A program made the position numbers and the translations under genes. DNA of 64,000 nt from KACC-23026 sp963829575 (GTDB lineage Bacteria; Bacillota; Bacilli; Bacillales; Sporolactobacillaceae): positions 124,001 through 188,000 of the forward strand of contig CAWHJF010000016.1 in assembly GCA_963829575.1 (NCBI GenBank). Direction: 5' to 3'. Within the stretch, counting starts at the first letter, position 1. The number at the start of each line of letters is the position of its first letter. Of this stretch, positions 16,853-24,158 are shown piece by piece. Below the pieces are notes generated by a model. It was given only the letters and a program-made list of their open reading frames with translations, had not been told where the DNA came from and did not search any database.

Positions 16853-16886
16853 AAAACGCACTGCCATTGATTTGGCAGTGCGTTTT
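16853..16886. terminator. Bidirectional terminator between rsfA and 6S RNA
   Basis: A perfect 13-bp stem (16853-16865 with 16874-16886) and an 8-base loop. T6 follows on the plus strand (rsfA) and TTTTATTATTT on the minus strand (6S RNA). Confidence 0.9.
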
Positions 16887-16899
16887 TTGTCTTATAAGT

Positions 16900-17094
16900 T
16901 TTGGTGAGTCCCAACTGTGCCGTCTAGAACCTGAGTTTTGAACCCGCACCGAGCAGGTGGGTGCTTTGTTTCCTCTTTTGTAAGTCCACTCTAAAGAGGC
17001 ATTTACGCCAGAAGAAAACGAATCAAGCTCCCTTCAAAACTATGTTCGGTCAAAACATGCGATTCTTATACGAACACTTCAGGACTCATTTGAT
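16900..17094 (-). ncRNA. ssrS: 6S RNA (SsrS; BsrA-type)
   Basis: About 195 bases between aspS and rsfA/rarA, where B. subtilis 6S-1 RNA is encoded. The ends pair (TGAGTCC at 17088-17082 in the complement, GGACTCA at the 3' end, 16911-16905). A further long-range helix uses AGTTTTGA (about 17045-17038) with TCAAAACT near the 3' side, giving the long irregular hairpin with a central open region expected of 6S RNA, which binds sigma-A RNA polymerase. It has its own promoter and a terminator at 16853-16886. Assignment rests on position, size and fold; no database search was run. Confidence 0.82.
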
Positions 17095-17100
17095 AATATA

Positions 17101-17129
17101 AGTTTATCACATCGGAAAGAGGGTTTCAA
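17101..17129 (-). promoter_or_regulatory. Sigma-A promoter of 6S RNA
   Basis: TTGAAA (17129-17124) and TAAACT (17106-17101) with 17-base spacing. The start would fall near 17094, at the 5' end of the closing stem. Confidence 0.65.
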
Positions 17130-17186
17130 GAACCCAACTTTTCCTTTTTTTAAATTTTCAAACTTTATTTCAGGTATGGTTATTAA

Positions 17187-18968
17187 TTAGTTTCCAATCG
17201 GCTCGGTTTCACTCGTGGTTTCAAGATAGAGCTCATCAAGTTGAGCGCTAGAAACCGGGCTTGGAGCCTGAGTCATTAGATCGGAGGCACTCGCTGTTTT
17301 CGGAAAGGCAATCGTATCCCGAAGTGTTTTTCGACCTGCTAAGATCATAATTAAGCGATCGAGTCCCAACGCAATGCCACCATGTGGTGGTGCACCATAT
17401 TCAAAGGCTTCTAGAAGAAAACCAAACTGTTCGCGCGCTTCTTCCTCTGAAAAACCAAGCGCTTTGAACATCAATTCCTGAACCTCACGCTGATGAATCC
17501 GTCGGGAACCACCCCCGAGCTCATAACCGTTTAAAGCAAGGTCATACGCTTCCGCACGCACAAGACCCGGGTCCGTCTTTAATTTTTCAAGGTCCTCCGC
17601 CATTGGCATTGTAAATGGATGATGTTCCGCAACAAACCGCCCTGCGTCTTCATCCCATCCTAGAAGTGGGAACTCTGTCACCCACAGAAAGTTTAATTTG
17701 GATTGGTCAATCAACCCGAGATCATTGCCGAGCTTTAACCGGAGCGCTCCTAAACTATCCGCGACGACAGTTGGTTTGTCCGCAACAAACAAGAGAAGGT
17801 CTCCTGGCTCCGCGCTTAGTGTTTCAGTGAGTTGTTCGACCGTCTCACCTTCAAAAAACTTAGAAATTGGGCCTTTTAACCCGTCTTCTTCCATTTTCAT
17901 CCAAGCAAGACCTTTCGCCCCATAACGAGCTACGAATTCTGTTAGTTCATCAATTGCTTTCCGAGAATAAGCTGCGGCTTGGCCTTTAACATTTAAAGCT
18001 TTGACTTGTCCGCCTGATTCAACGGTTGACGCAAACACTTTGAAAGACGAATGCTCGACAACTGGTGAGACATCGATTAATTCTAATTCAAACCTCGTAT
18101 CCGGCTTATCACTACCATAACGGGCCATAGCCTCTGCATAAGTCATTCTAGGAAATGGCGTTTGAATACGTTGGTCGCGAGCTGCATAGACAACCTCGCT
18201 CATCATCGCTTCAACCATGGATAAGAACGTTTCTTTTTCAAAAAAAGATTGTTCAATATCCACTTGTGTAAACTCAGGTTGCCGGTCGGCTCTTAGATCT
18301 TCATCGCGGAAGCAACGCACGACTTGATAATACTTATCCATCCCAGCGACCATTAACAATTGCTTAAAGAGTTGTGGCGATTGCGGCAAGGCATAGAACT
18401 CACCGGGATGTACGCGGCTTGGCACAAGATAATCCCTTGCGCCTTCCGGTGTGCTCTTGGTAAGCATAGGGGTTTCAACTTCATAGAATCCAGACTCATC
18501 CAGGAAATCTCTCATCGTTTTGGTCACGCGATGCCGTAAACGAAACGTCTCCTGCATGGCTGGACGTCTGAGGTCGAGGTACCGGTATTTTAATCGAACT
18601 TCCTCTGATACATCCGTTTCGTCATTGATCATAAAAGGTGGCGTTTTCGACTTATTAATGACCTCAAGCGAATCAGCAAGGACTTCTACTTTCCCTGTTT
18701 TGATCTTATCATTAATCGCACTCTCCTCTCGAAGTGCCACTTTGCCTTTAATTTCCACGACGAATTCACTTCGTACGGATTCCGCTTTCTCAAGCGCTTC
18801 TTTTGAAAATTCTGGATTAAATACCACCTGGACATGGCCTGTCCGGTCACGCACATCAATGAATATTAATCCCCCCAGATCACGGCGTCTTTGAACCCAC
18901 CCTTGGAGCGTCATTTCTTGCCCAGCATGTGCTTCTGTCACTTCACCACAATATACTGTTCGTCCCAC
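17187..18968 (-). CDS. aspS: Aspartyl-tRNA synthetase
   Basis: Class II synthetase of 593 residues, the bacterial type with an inserted GAD domain. The N-terminal OB-fold anticodon-binding domain has GWVQRRRDLGGLIFIDVRDR. Class II motif 2 is FRDEDLRADRQPEFTQVD, and motif 3 is GIALGLDRLIMILAG near the C-terminus. GTG 18968 lies one base after the hisS stop, with AGGGGG inside the hisS 3' end, so the two are cotranscribed and probably translationally coupled. Charging of tRNA-Asp (possibly also tRNA-Asn) is expected. The operon is under the hisS T-box. Confidence 0.97.
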   Translation of the reverse strand: MGRTVYCGEVTEAHAGQEMTLQGWVQRRRDLGGLIFIDVRDRTGHVQVVFNPEFSKEALEKAESVRSEFVVEIKGKVALREESAINDKIKTGKVEVLADSLEVINKSKTPPFMINDETDVSEEVRLKYRYLDLRRPAMQETFRLRHRVTKTMRDFLDESGFYEVETPMLTKSTPEGARDYLVPSRVHPGEFYALPQSPQLFKQLLMVAGMDKYYQVVRCFRDEDLRADRQPEFTQVDIEQSFFEKETFLSMVEAMMSEVVYAARDQRIQTPFPRMTYAEAMARYGSDKPDTRFELELIDVSPVVEHSSFKVFASTVESGGQVKALNVKGQAAAYSRKAIDELTEFVARYGAKGLAWMKMEEDGLKGPISKFFEGETVEQLTETLSAEPGDLLLFVADKPTVVADSLGALRLKLGNDLGLIDQSKLNFLWVTEFPLLGWDEDAGRFVAEHHPFTMPMAEDLEKLKTDPGLVRAEAYDLALNGYELGGGSRRIHQREVQELMFKALGFSEEEAREQFGFLLEAFEYGAPPHGGIALGLDRLIMILAGRKTLRDTIAFPKTASASDLMTQAPSPVSSAQLDELYLETTSETEPIGN

Positions 18969-18969
18969 C

Positions 18970-20244
18970 TTAGATCCCCCTCAATGTTGTCTGAAGAACC
19001 GAAACCAGTTCCTCTAGTCCTATGGCTTTCTGTTCACCATTTTCCATGTTTTTAACTGTGATCACATTTTGTTTGAGCTCATCTTCGCCTAATAACAAAA
19101 CAAAACGAGCGCTCAATCGATCAGCTTGCTTCATTTGGGCTTTCATTTTGCGTCCCATATAATCTTTGTCCACTGAAAGACCCGCTTCACGAAGTTGATA
19201 GAGTAAGGAAACGGCTTTGGTTTCGGCCGCTTCTCCTAACGCAACCAAAAACGCATCCAATCGTTGATCAATCGGTGGCTCGTTCTTCTCTGCTTGAAGT
19301 GCTAAAATCGCGCGTTCGATACTTAAAGCAAAGCCAATGCCTGGTGATTCGGGACCGCCTAACTCTTGAACTAAGCCGTTGTAACGACCCCCACCACAAA
19401 GTGTCGTAATGGCACCGAAATCAGCACCCATAATTTCAAATGTGGTGTGATTGTAATAATCTAACCCACGCACAAGTGTTGGATCAACTTCGTATGTGAT
19501 CCCAATCGTGTCCAAAATTTCGCGCACGAGCTCGAAATAGGTTTGCGAGGACTCATTAAGAAACTCTAAAATCGAAGGTGCCGTCTTCATTAAAGGATGG
19601 TCGTGATCTTGTTTACAATCTAGAATTCGAAGTGGGTTTTTTTCCAAGCGCTTTTGGCAATCCGAACAAAATTCACCAATGCTAGGTTTAAAGTGCTCGA
19701 TCAAGGCCTCACGATGAGCTTTCCGACTTTCTTGGTCACCCAAACTATTAATGACGAGCTTCAAATTGGACAGGCCAATTTTTTTATAAAAGGACATAGC
19801 GAGCGCAATGACTTCCGCATCAACCTCTGGATTTTGTGCTCCAATGGCCTCAACACCAAACTGAACAAACTGGCGGTAGCGACCTGCTTGAGGGCGTTCA
19901 TAACGAAACATAGGCCCTATATAAAAGAGTTTCGTCGGCTGATTAGGATCTCCGTACATTTTTTCCTGTACATAAGATCTTACAACAGACGCGGTGCCTT
20001 CCGGTCTGAGGGTCAGACTTCTCCCACCTCGATCTGTAAAGGTGTACATTTCTTTTTGGACGATATCCGTTGTATCTCCCACACCCCTTTGAAAGAGATC
20101 GGTGCTTTCAAACATCGGCGTGCGGATTTCTTGATAATTGTAGATTTTGCAGAGCTCAAGCGCCTGCTTTTCAATAAATTGCCAAATGGGTGTCACGCTT
20201 GGCAACAGATCCTGTGTTCCTCTAGGGATCTGGATCTCACTCAT
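18970..20244 (-). CDS. hisS: Histidyl-tRNA synthetase
   Basis: Class II synthetase charging tRNA-His, 424 residues from ATG 20244, which has AAGGAG at 9 bases; a longer in-frame start at 20274 has no site. Motif 1 region IPRGTQDLLP is at the N-terminus, motif 2 is LTLRPEGTASVVR, the histidine motif is LVRGLDYYNHTTFE, and motif 3 is GIGFALSIERAI. The C-terminal anticodon-binding domain is intact. First gene of the hisS-aspS operon behind a T-box. Confidence 0.97.
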   Translation of the reverse strand: MSEIQIPRGTQDLLPSVTPIWQFIEKQALELCKIYNYQEIRTPMFESTDLFQRGVGDTTDIVQKEMYTFTDRGGRSLTLRPEGTASVVRSYVQEKMYGDPNQPTKLFYIGPMFRYERPQAGRYRQFVQFGVEAIGAQNPEVDAEVIALAMSFYKKIGLSNLKLVINSLGDQESRKAHREALIEHFKPSIGEFCSDCQKRLEKNPLRILDCKQDHDHPLMKTAPSILEFLNESSQTYFELVREILDTIGITYEVDPTLVRGLDYYNHTTFEIMGADFGAITTLCGGGRYNGLVQELGGPESPGIGFALSIERAILALQAEKNEPPIDQRLDAFLVALGEAAETKAVSLLYQLREAGLSVDKDYMGRKMKAQMKQADRLSARFVLLLGEDELKQNVITVKNMENGEQKAIGLEELVSVLQTTLRGI

Positions 20245-20297
20245 GGTTCTCCACTCCTTGTCTGTAGTCCTCATCGCAAAATAATAAAATAAAAAAC

Positions 20298-20566
20298 AAA
20301 AAGCCCCTTATCTGTTGACGTTGCAAACAGATAAGGGACGAGTTGATCAATTGGACCCGCGGTACCACCCTTGTTAGGAGAACAAGCCTCCTCACTTAGC
20401 GAGATAACGCGTCGCTTACGTTCTCCCCTACTTTCTTTCGAGGAGACTCCTTAGAAGTGTCTTTCATTAAGGGCGTTCGGGAAAAGCTTTCAGCCTAGGG
20501 CTTTTCCTCTCTAGTCTATCGCACACCTAACTACTTTCTTCGTCACCGGATTTCAAATTCTCTTGT
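20298..20566 (-). promoter_or_regulatory. T-box leader of hisS-aspS, specifier GAC with overlapping CAC
   Basis: The T-box core GGGTGGTACCGCGGG is at about 20370-20356 (minus). The terminator hairpin arms hold CCCTTATCTG and CAGATAAGGGG with a T run after it. In stem I, on the 3' side of the specifier loop, GAAA is followed by GACAC (20461-20457): GAC is the aspartate codon in the canonical place, and CAC (histidine) overlaps it by one base. Confidence 0.9.
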
Positions 20567-20571
20567 TCCTT

Positions 20572-20600
20572 AATATAAGGACTTTAAAAAGGTTTGTCAA
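20572..20600 (-). promoter_or_regulatory. Sigma-A promoter of hisS-aspS
   Basis: TTGACA (20600-20595) and TATATT (20577-20572) with 17-base spacing, immediately upstream of the T-box leader. Confidence 0.85.
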
Positions 20601-20609
20601 GACATAAAA

Positions 20610-20807
20610 TTAACGCGCTTGCCACTTTCCATTCTCTGATGGTTTAACCTCTTGCAACCATGAGAACGGGTGGGCCGCTTCATTAGCAGAATGGGCTTCA
20701 ACTTTCAGTGTCGCATAGTGCATGTGAAACGCAGGATCCGTTCTTTGCAGATGATTGAAAGATACGCGCACATCGATCCGCTCCTTCAGGTTTTTTACTA
20801 GTTTCAC
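20610..20807 (-). CDS. Small hypothetical protein downstream of dtd
   Basis: Reading frame of 65 residues starting at GTG 20807, 20 bases below the dtd stop and ending 9 bases before the hisS promoter. Its composition looks like a folded protein (alternating hydrophobic residues, YATLKVEAHS, PFSWLQEVKP), and codon third positions resemble the neighbours. There is no clear Shine-Dalgarno site, so it may depend on coupling to dtd or be the remnant of a longer gene. I do not recognise the family. Confidence 0.4.
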   Translation of the reverse strand: MKLVKNLKERIDVRVSFNHLQRTDPAFHMHYATLKVEAHSANEAAHPFSWLQEVKPSENGKWQAR

Positions 20808-20827
20808 CCAAAGAAACTCGACTTATA

Positions 20828-21274
20828 CTAGGAATCCTTGCTTTCCACAATTAAGGTCACTGGTCCGTCATTAATTAATGAAACGTCCATCATGGCGCCG
20901 AAGATTCCGGTTTCAACCGTTAAATTTCGGTCTCGAAATCCTCGATTCATCAATTCGTAAAGCGGCTCTGCCACTTCCGGACGGGCGGCTTGCATAAAAT
21001 TAGGCCGTCGTCCTTTTCGGGTCTCACCGTATAGTGTAAACTGCGAGACCGATAAAATCGCGCCACCTAGATCCTCGATCGAATGGTTCATCTTTCCCGC
21101 TTCATCCTCAAAGATTCTAAGTTCACTAATTTTTTTGACCATGTAAGACACGTCAGCCTCAGTATCTGACTCATGGATGCCCACGAGGAGCATGAGTCCA
21201 ATGTCGATTTGACCAACCGTTTTTCCGTCAACCGACACTGAAGCTTCCTTGACGCGCTGAACGACAACTCGCAT
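20828..21274 (-). CDS. dtd: D-aminoacyl-tRNA deacylase Dtd
   Basis: Removes D-amino acids (D-Tyr and others) and glycine mischarged on tRNA. It has 148 residues from ATG 21274, preceded by AGGAGG at 6 bases; a TTG one codon earlier is less likely. Family motifs are present: the N-terminal MRVVVQRVKEASV, the SQFTLYG motif near residue 79 that lines the active site, and the C-terminal cross-subunit segment GIFGAMMDVSLINDGPVT with its Gly-Pro near the end. It lies 30 bases below relA, in the conserved relA-dtd pair. Confidence 0.96.
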   Translation of the reverse strand: MRVVVQRVKEASVSVDGKTVGQIDIGLMLLVGIHESDTEADVSYMVKKISELRIFEDEAGKMNHSIEDLGGAILSVSQFTLYGETRKGRRPNFMQAARPEVAEPLYELMNRGFRDRNLTVETGIFGAMMDVSLINDGPVTLIVESKDS

Positions 21275-21304
21275 CAAAGCCCTCCTTTAACTTACCCTTT
21301 ATCA

Positions 21305-23485
21305 TTAATCCATAAAACGACGGACGGAATAGATTTCGGGTAGTCTTTTGATTCGTTCGACGACTTTAACTAGGTGGTTCACGTTGGGAATGGCGATGGT
21401 CATGTGGATAATCGCCACTTTATTTTTATCCGCTTTTCCTGATACAGCATTAATATGCGTTTTTGTTTCCGATACCACTTGAAGCACTTCGTTTAACAAT
21501 CCAGAACGATCATATCCCGTGATTTCGATATCCACATTGTATTGTTTCTTACTTTGCTCTTGACCTTCCCACTCAACTTCTAAAAGACGCGCCTCTGATT
21601 CTTCATCATGCGCAATGTTGGTACAATTCGCGCGGTGAATCGACACACCTCGACCCTTTGTGATATAGCCAATAATGTCATCACCTGGAACCGGGTTACA
21701 ACATTTCGAAAGGCGAATCATTAGATTCTCGACGCCTTTAACCCTCACACCCGATTCAGTCTTCCGTTTTGATGATGTGTACGTTCCGACTTCAGGGAAA
21801 TTCTTTAGGATTGCTTCAATACTTTCAGTTTGAGATTTCCTAACTTTTTCCGTAAGACGAGTGACCACTTGTTTGGGCGTAATACCGTTATATCCAACTG
21901 CAGCATAGATCTCATCATCGGTTGTAAAATTATACTTGGCCGCGACAACTTGGATATTGGCTTCAGTTAAGATTTCTTTCGGATCAAACCCTTGATTTCG
22001 AAGTTCCTTCTCAATCAATTCGCGGCCTTTCTCTACGTTCTCCTCGCGTCTTTGCTTTTTAAACCATTGACGAATTTTATTCTTGGCATGCGAACTCTTC
22101 GCCATTTTCAGCCAATCTTGGCTAGGACCATAGGAATGTTTAGACGTTACCACTTCTACGATATCCCCTGTTCGAAGCTTGTGGTCAAGTGTCACCATTT
22201 TCCCATTGACTTTTGCCCCAACCGTCTTGTTGCCGATCTCGGTATGAATCCGATAGGCAAAGTCAATGGGAACCGAGCCAGCTGGGAGTTCGATGACGTC
22301 CCCTTTTGGCGTAAATACAAAGACTAAGTCGGAAAACAAATCCATTTTGAGCGATTCAATGAATTCTTTCGCATCTTCCGCATCATTTTGCCATTCTAAA
22401 ATTTGTCTAAACCAAGCAAGTTTGTCCTCAAATTTATTGTTCACGTTCATTTGGCGGCCTTCTTTATAGGCCCAGTGCGCGGCAATCCCGTATTCTGCGA
22501 CGCGGTGCATGTCTTCGGTTCGTATTTGAACCTCTAAAGGATCACCTTTCGGCCCAATGACCGTGGTATGAAGCGATTGGTACATATTAGCCTTTGGCAT
22601 CGCGATATAATCCTTAAAACGACCAGGCATGGGTTTCCATTGTGTATGAATTATACCTAGTATCGCATAGCAGTCCTTAATATTCTGTACGATAATTCGA
22701 ACCGCAAGCAGATCATAGATTTCATTAAATTGCTTATTCTGAAACGCCATTTTACGATAAATGCTATAAATATGCTTCGGACGTCCATGGATATTCGCCT
22801 CAATATTGACATCTTCTAATTGCTCTTCAATCGTATGAATCACTTCATCGATGTACTCTAGGCGATCTTGGCGTTTTTTCTTCATTAAATTAACGATTCG
22901 ATAGTATTGTTGAGGATTTAAATAACGTAGGGCAATATCTTCAAGTTCCCACTTAATCGTTGAGATCCCTAAACGGTTCGCAAGCGGTGCAAAAATTTCA
23001 ATGGTCTCAGTCGCTTTTTGAATTTGTTTTTCGGGTGACATATATTTTAAAGTCCGCATGTTATGCAAACGATCGGCTAATTTAATCAGGACACAGCGAA
23101 TGTCTTGGGCCATGGCCACAAACATTTTTCGATGGTTCTCAGCTTGTTGATCTTCTTTTGACTTGAATTCAAAATGCCTGAGTTTCGTCACGCCATCTAC
23201 GAGAATCGCCACTTCCTCACCAAATTGGTGCGAAATATCATCTAGAGTGACTGGCGTATCTTCCACGACGTCATGGAGCAATCCACCAATGATTGTCGTC
23301 GCATCCATATCGAGATCGACTAAAATGCCTGCCACTTCCAAAGGGTGAATGATATAAGGATCACCAGATTTCCGAATTTGCCCATCATGTGCGCGATCGG
23401 CAAACTCATAAGCTTTTTGTATTTGATTGACTTGTTCTTCTGTCAGGTAGCGGCTTGCTTTGTCTAGTAACTCTTGATCCATCAT
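21305..23485 (-). CDS. relA: Bifunctional (p)ppGpp synthetase/hydrolase Rel
   Basis: Stringent-response enzyme of 726 residues. The N-terminal hydrolase domain has the HD motif LLHDVVEDTP (residues 68-77) and LIKLADRLHNMRTL. The synthetase domain follows (HIYSIYRKM, IYDLLAVRIIV, PMPGRFKDYIAMPK). The TGS domain is at about 390-450 and the helical and ZFD region has the Cys pair KCCNPVPGD. The C-terminal ACT domain ends the protein. Both active sites look intact, so it should synthesise and degrade (p)ppGpp. ATG 23485 has AAAGGTGAT upstream. A separate promoter lies 44 bases upstream of the start. Confidence 0.97.
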   Translation of the reverse strand: MMDQELLDKASRYLTEEQVNQIQKAYEFADRAHDGQIRKSGDPYIIHPLEVAGILVDLDMDATTIIGGLLHDVVEDTPVTLDDISHQFGEEVAILVDGVTKLRHFEFKSKEDQQAENHRKMFVAMAQDIRCVLIKLADRLHNMRTLKYMSPEKQIQKATETIEIFAPLANRLGISTIKWELEDIALRYLNPQQYYRIVNLMKKKRQDRLEYIDEVIHTIEEQLEDVNIEANIHGRPKHIYSIYRKMAFQNKQFNEIYDLLAVRIIVQNIKDCYAILGIIHTQWKPMPGRFKDYIAMPKANMYQSLHTTVIGPKGDPLEVQIRTEDMHRVAEYGIAAHWAYKEGRQMNVNNKFEDKLAWFRQILEWQNDAEDAKEFIESLKMDLFSDLVFVFTPKGDVIELPAGSVPIDFAYRIHTEIGNKTVGAKVNGKMVTLDHKLRTGDIVEVVTSKHSYGPSQDWLKMAKSSHAKNKIRQWFKKQRREENVEKGRELIEKELRNQGFDPKEILTEANIQVVAAKYNFTTDDEIYAAVGYNGITPKQVVTRLTEKVRKSQTESIEAILKNFPEVGTYTSSKRKTESGVRVKGVENLMIRLSKCCNPVPGDDIIGYITKGRGVSIHRANCTNIAHDEESEARLLEVEWEGQEQSKKQYNVDIEITGYDRSGLLNEVLQVVSETKTHINAVSGKADKNKVAIIHMTIAIPNVNHLVKVVERIKRLPEIYSVRRFMD

Positions 23486-23528
23486 ATATGCCCATCACCT
23501 TTAGCTCATCCGTAGATATAATGATTCT

Positions 23529-23557
23529 ATTATGGGTAATTATTCTGATTATGTAAA
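23529..23557 (-). promoter_or_regulatory. Probable sigma-A promoter of relA-dtd
   Basis: TTTACA (23557-23552) and CATAAT (23534-23529) with 17-base spacing, between the apt terminator and relA. Confidence 0.6.
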
Positions 23558-23615
23558 GGCATGACCCTCAAAAAACTCGAAATTTGTCAAAAAAAAATTA
23601 AATGGAAGAAAAAAA

Positions 23616-23636
23616 GCTGACCAAACAAAGGTCAGC
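23616..23636 (-). terminator. Intrinsic terminator after apt
   Basis: A 7-bp stem GCTGACC (23616-23622 with 23630-23636), a 7-base loop, and a run of seven or more T on the minus strand. It separates the recJ-apt unit from relA. Confidence 0.85.
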
Positions 23637-23645
23637 CTTTCATTA

Positions 23646-24158
23646 TTAATACTGTGTTAGCGTAAAAATATCATAATCGTGTAACTTCTCACGGCCATCC
23701 AAGTATGTCAATTCAATCATAAACGCTATTCCAACCACAACGCCACCGAGATCTTCAACCAACTTAATGGTGGCCTCAATGGTTCCTCCAGTTGCAAGCA
23801 AATCGTCCATGATCACCACGCGTTGACCAGGCACAATCGAATCCTTATGAATCGTAAGGGCATCTTCTCCGTACTCTAAACCATAATCCACTCGAATCAC
23901 TTCGCGCGGAAGTTTCCCGTTTTTGCGGACTGGAACAAAGCCAAGTTCCAGCGAGTAAGCCACTGGGCAACCGACAATAAAGCCTCTCGCTTCAGGACCT
24001 ACGATCACATCCGCTTCTTTTTCTTTTGCATAAGCAGCAATCTCATCCATCGCTGCCTTATAAGCCGCTCCGTCCTGCATAAGCGGCGTAATATCTTTAA
24101 AACGTATGCCTTCCTTAGGGAAGTTTTCTACAATCTTGATATACTCTTTATAATTCAT
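23646..24158 (-). CDS. apt: Adenine phosphoribosyltransferase
   Basis: Salvages adenine plus PRPP to AMP. It has 170 residues, full length. The type I PRTase fold shows VVIMDDLLATGGT (PRPP loop, about residues 118-130) and ADVIVGPEARGFIVG near 50. The start ATG 24158 overlaps the recJ stop as ATGA, indicating coupled translation. The recJ-apt-relA order is conserved in B. subtilis (yrvE-apt-relA). Confidence 0.97.
   Translation of the reverse strand: MNYKEYIKIVENFPKEGIRFKDITPLMQDGAAYKAAMDEIAAYAKEKEADVIVGPEARGFIVGCPVAYSLELGFVPVRKNGKLPREVIRVDYGLEYGEDALTIHKDSIVPGQRVVIMDDLLATGGTIEATIKLVEDLGGVVVGIAFMIELTYLDGREKLHDYDIFTLTQY

Noticed and set aside
16900..17094. Plus-strand non-coding transcript instead of 6S RNA
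   Set aside because: The plus strand has a terminator just upstream and no promoter, while the minus strand has a good sigma-A promoter at the right distance.
19654..20292. Plus-strand frame of 212 codons opposite hisS
   Set aside because: Antisense of a clearly functional class II synthetase; no supporting start signal.
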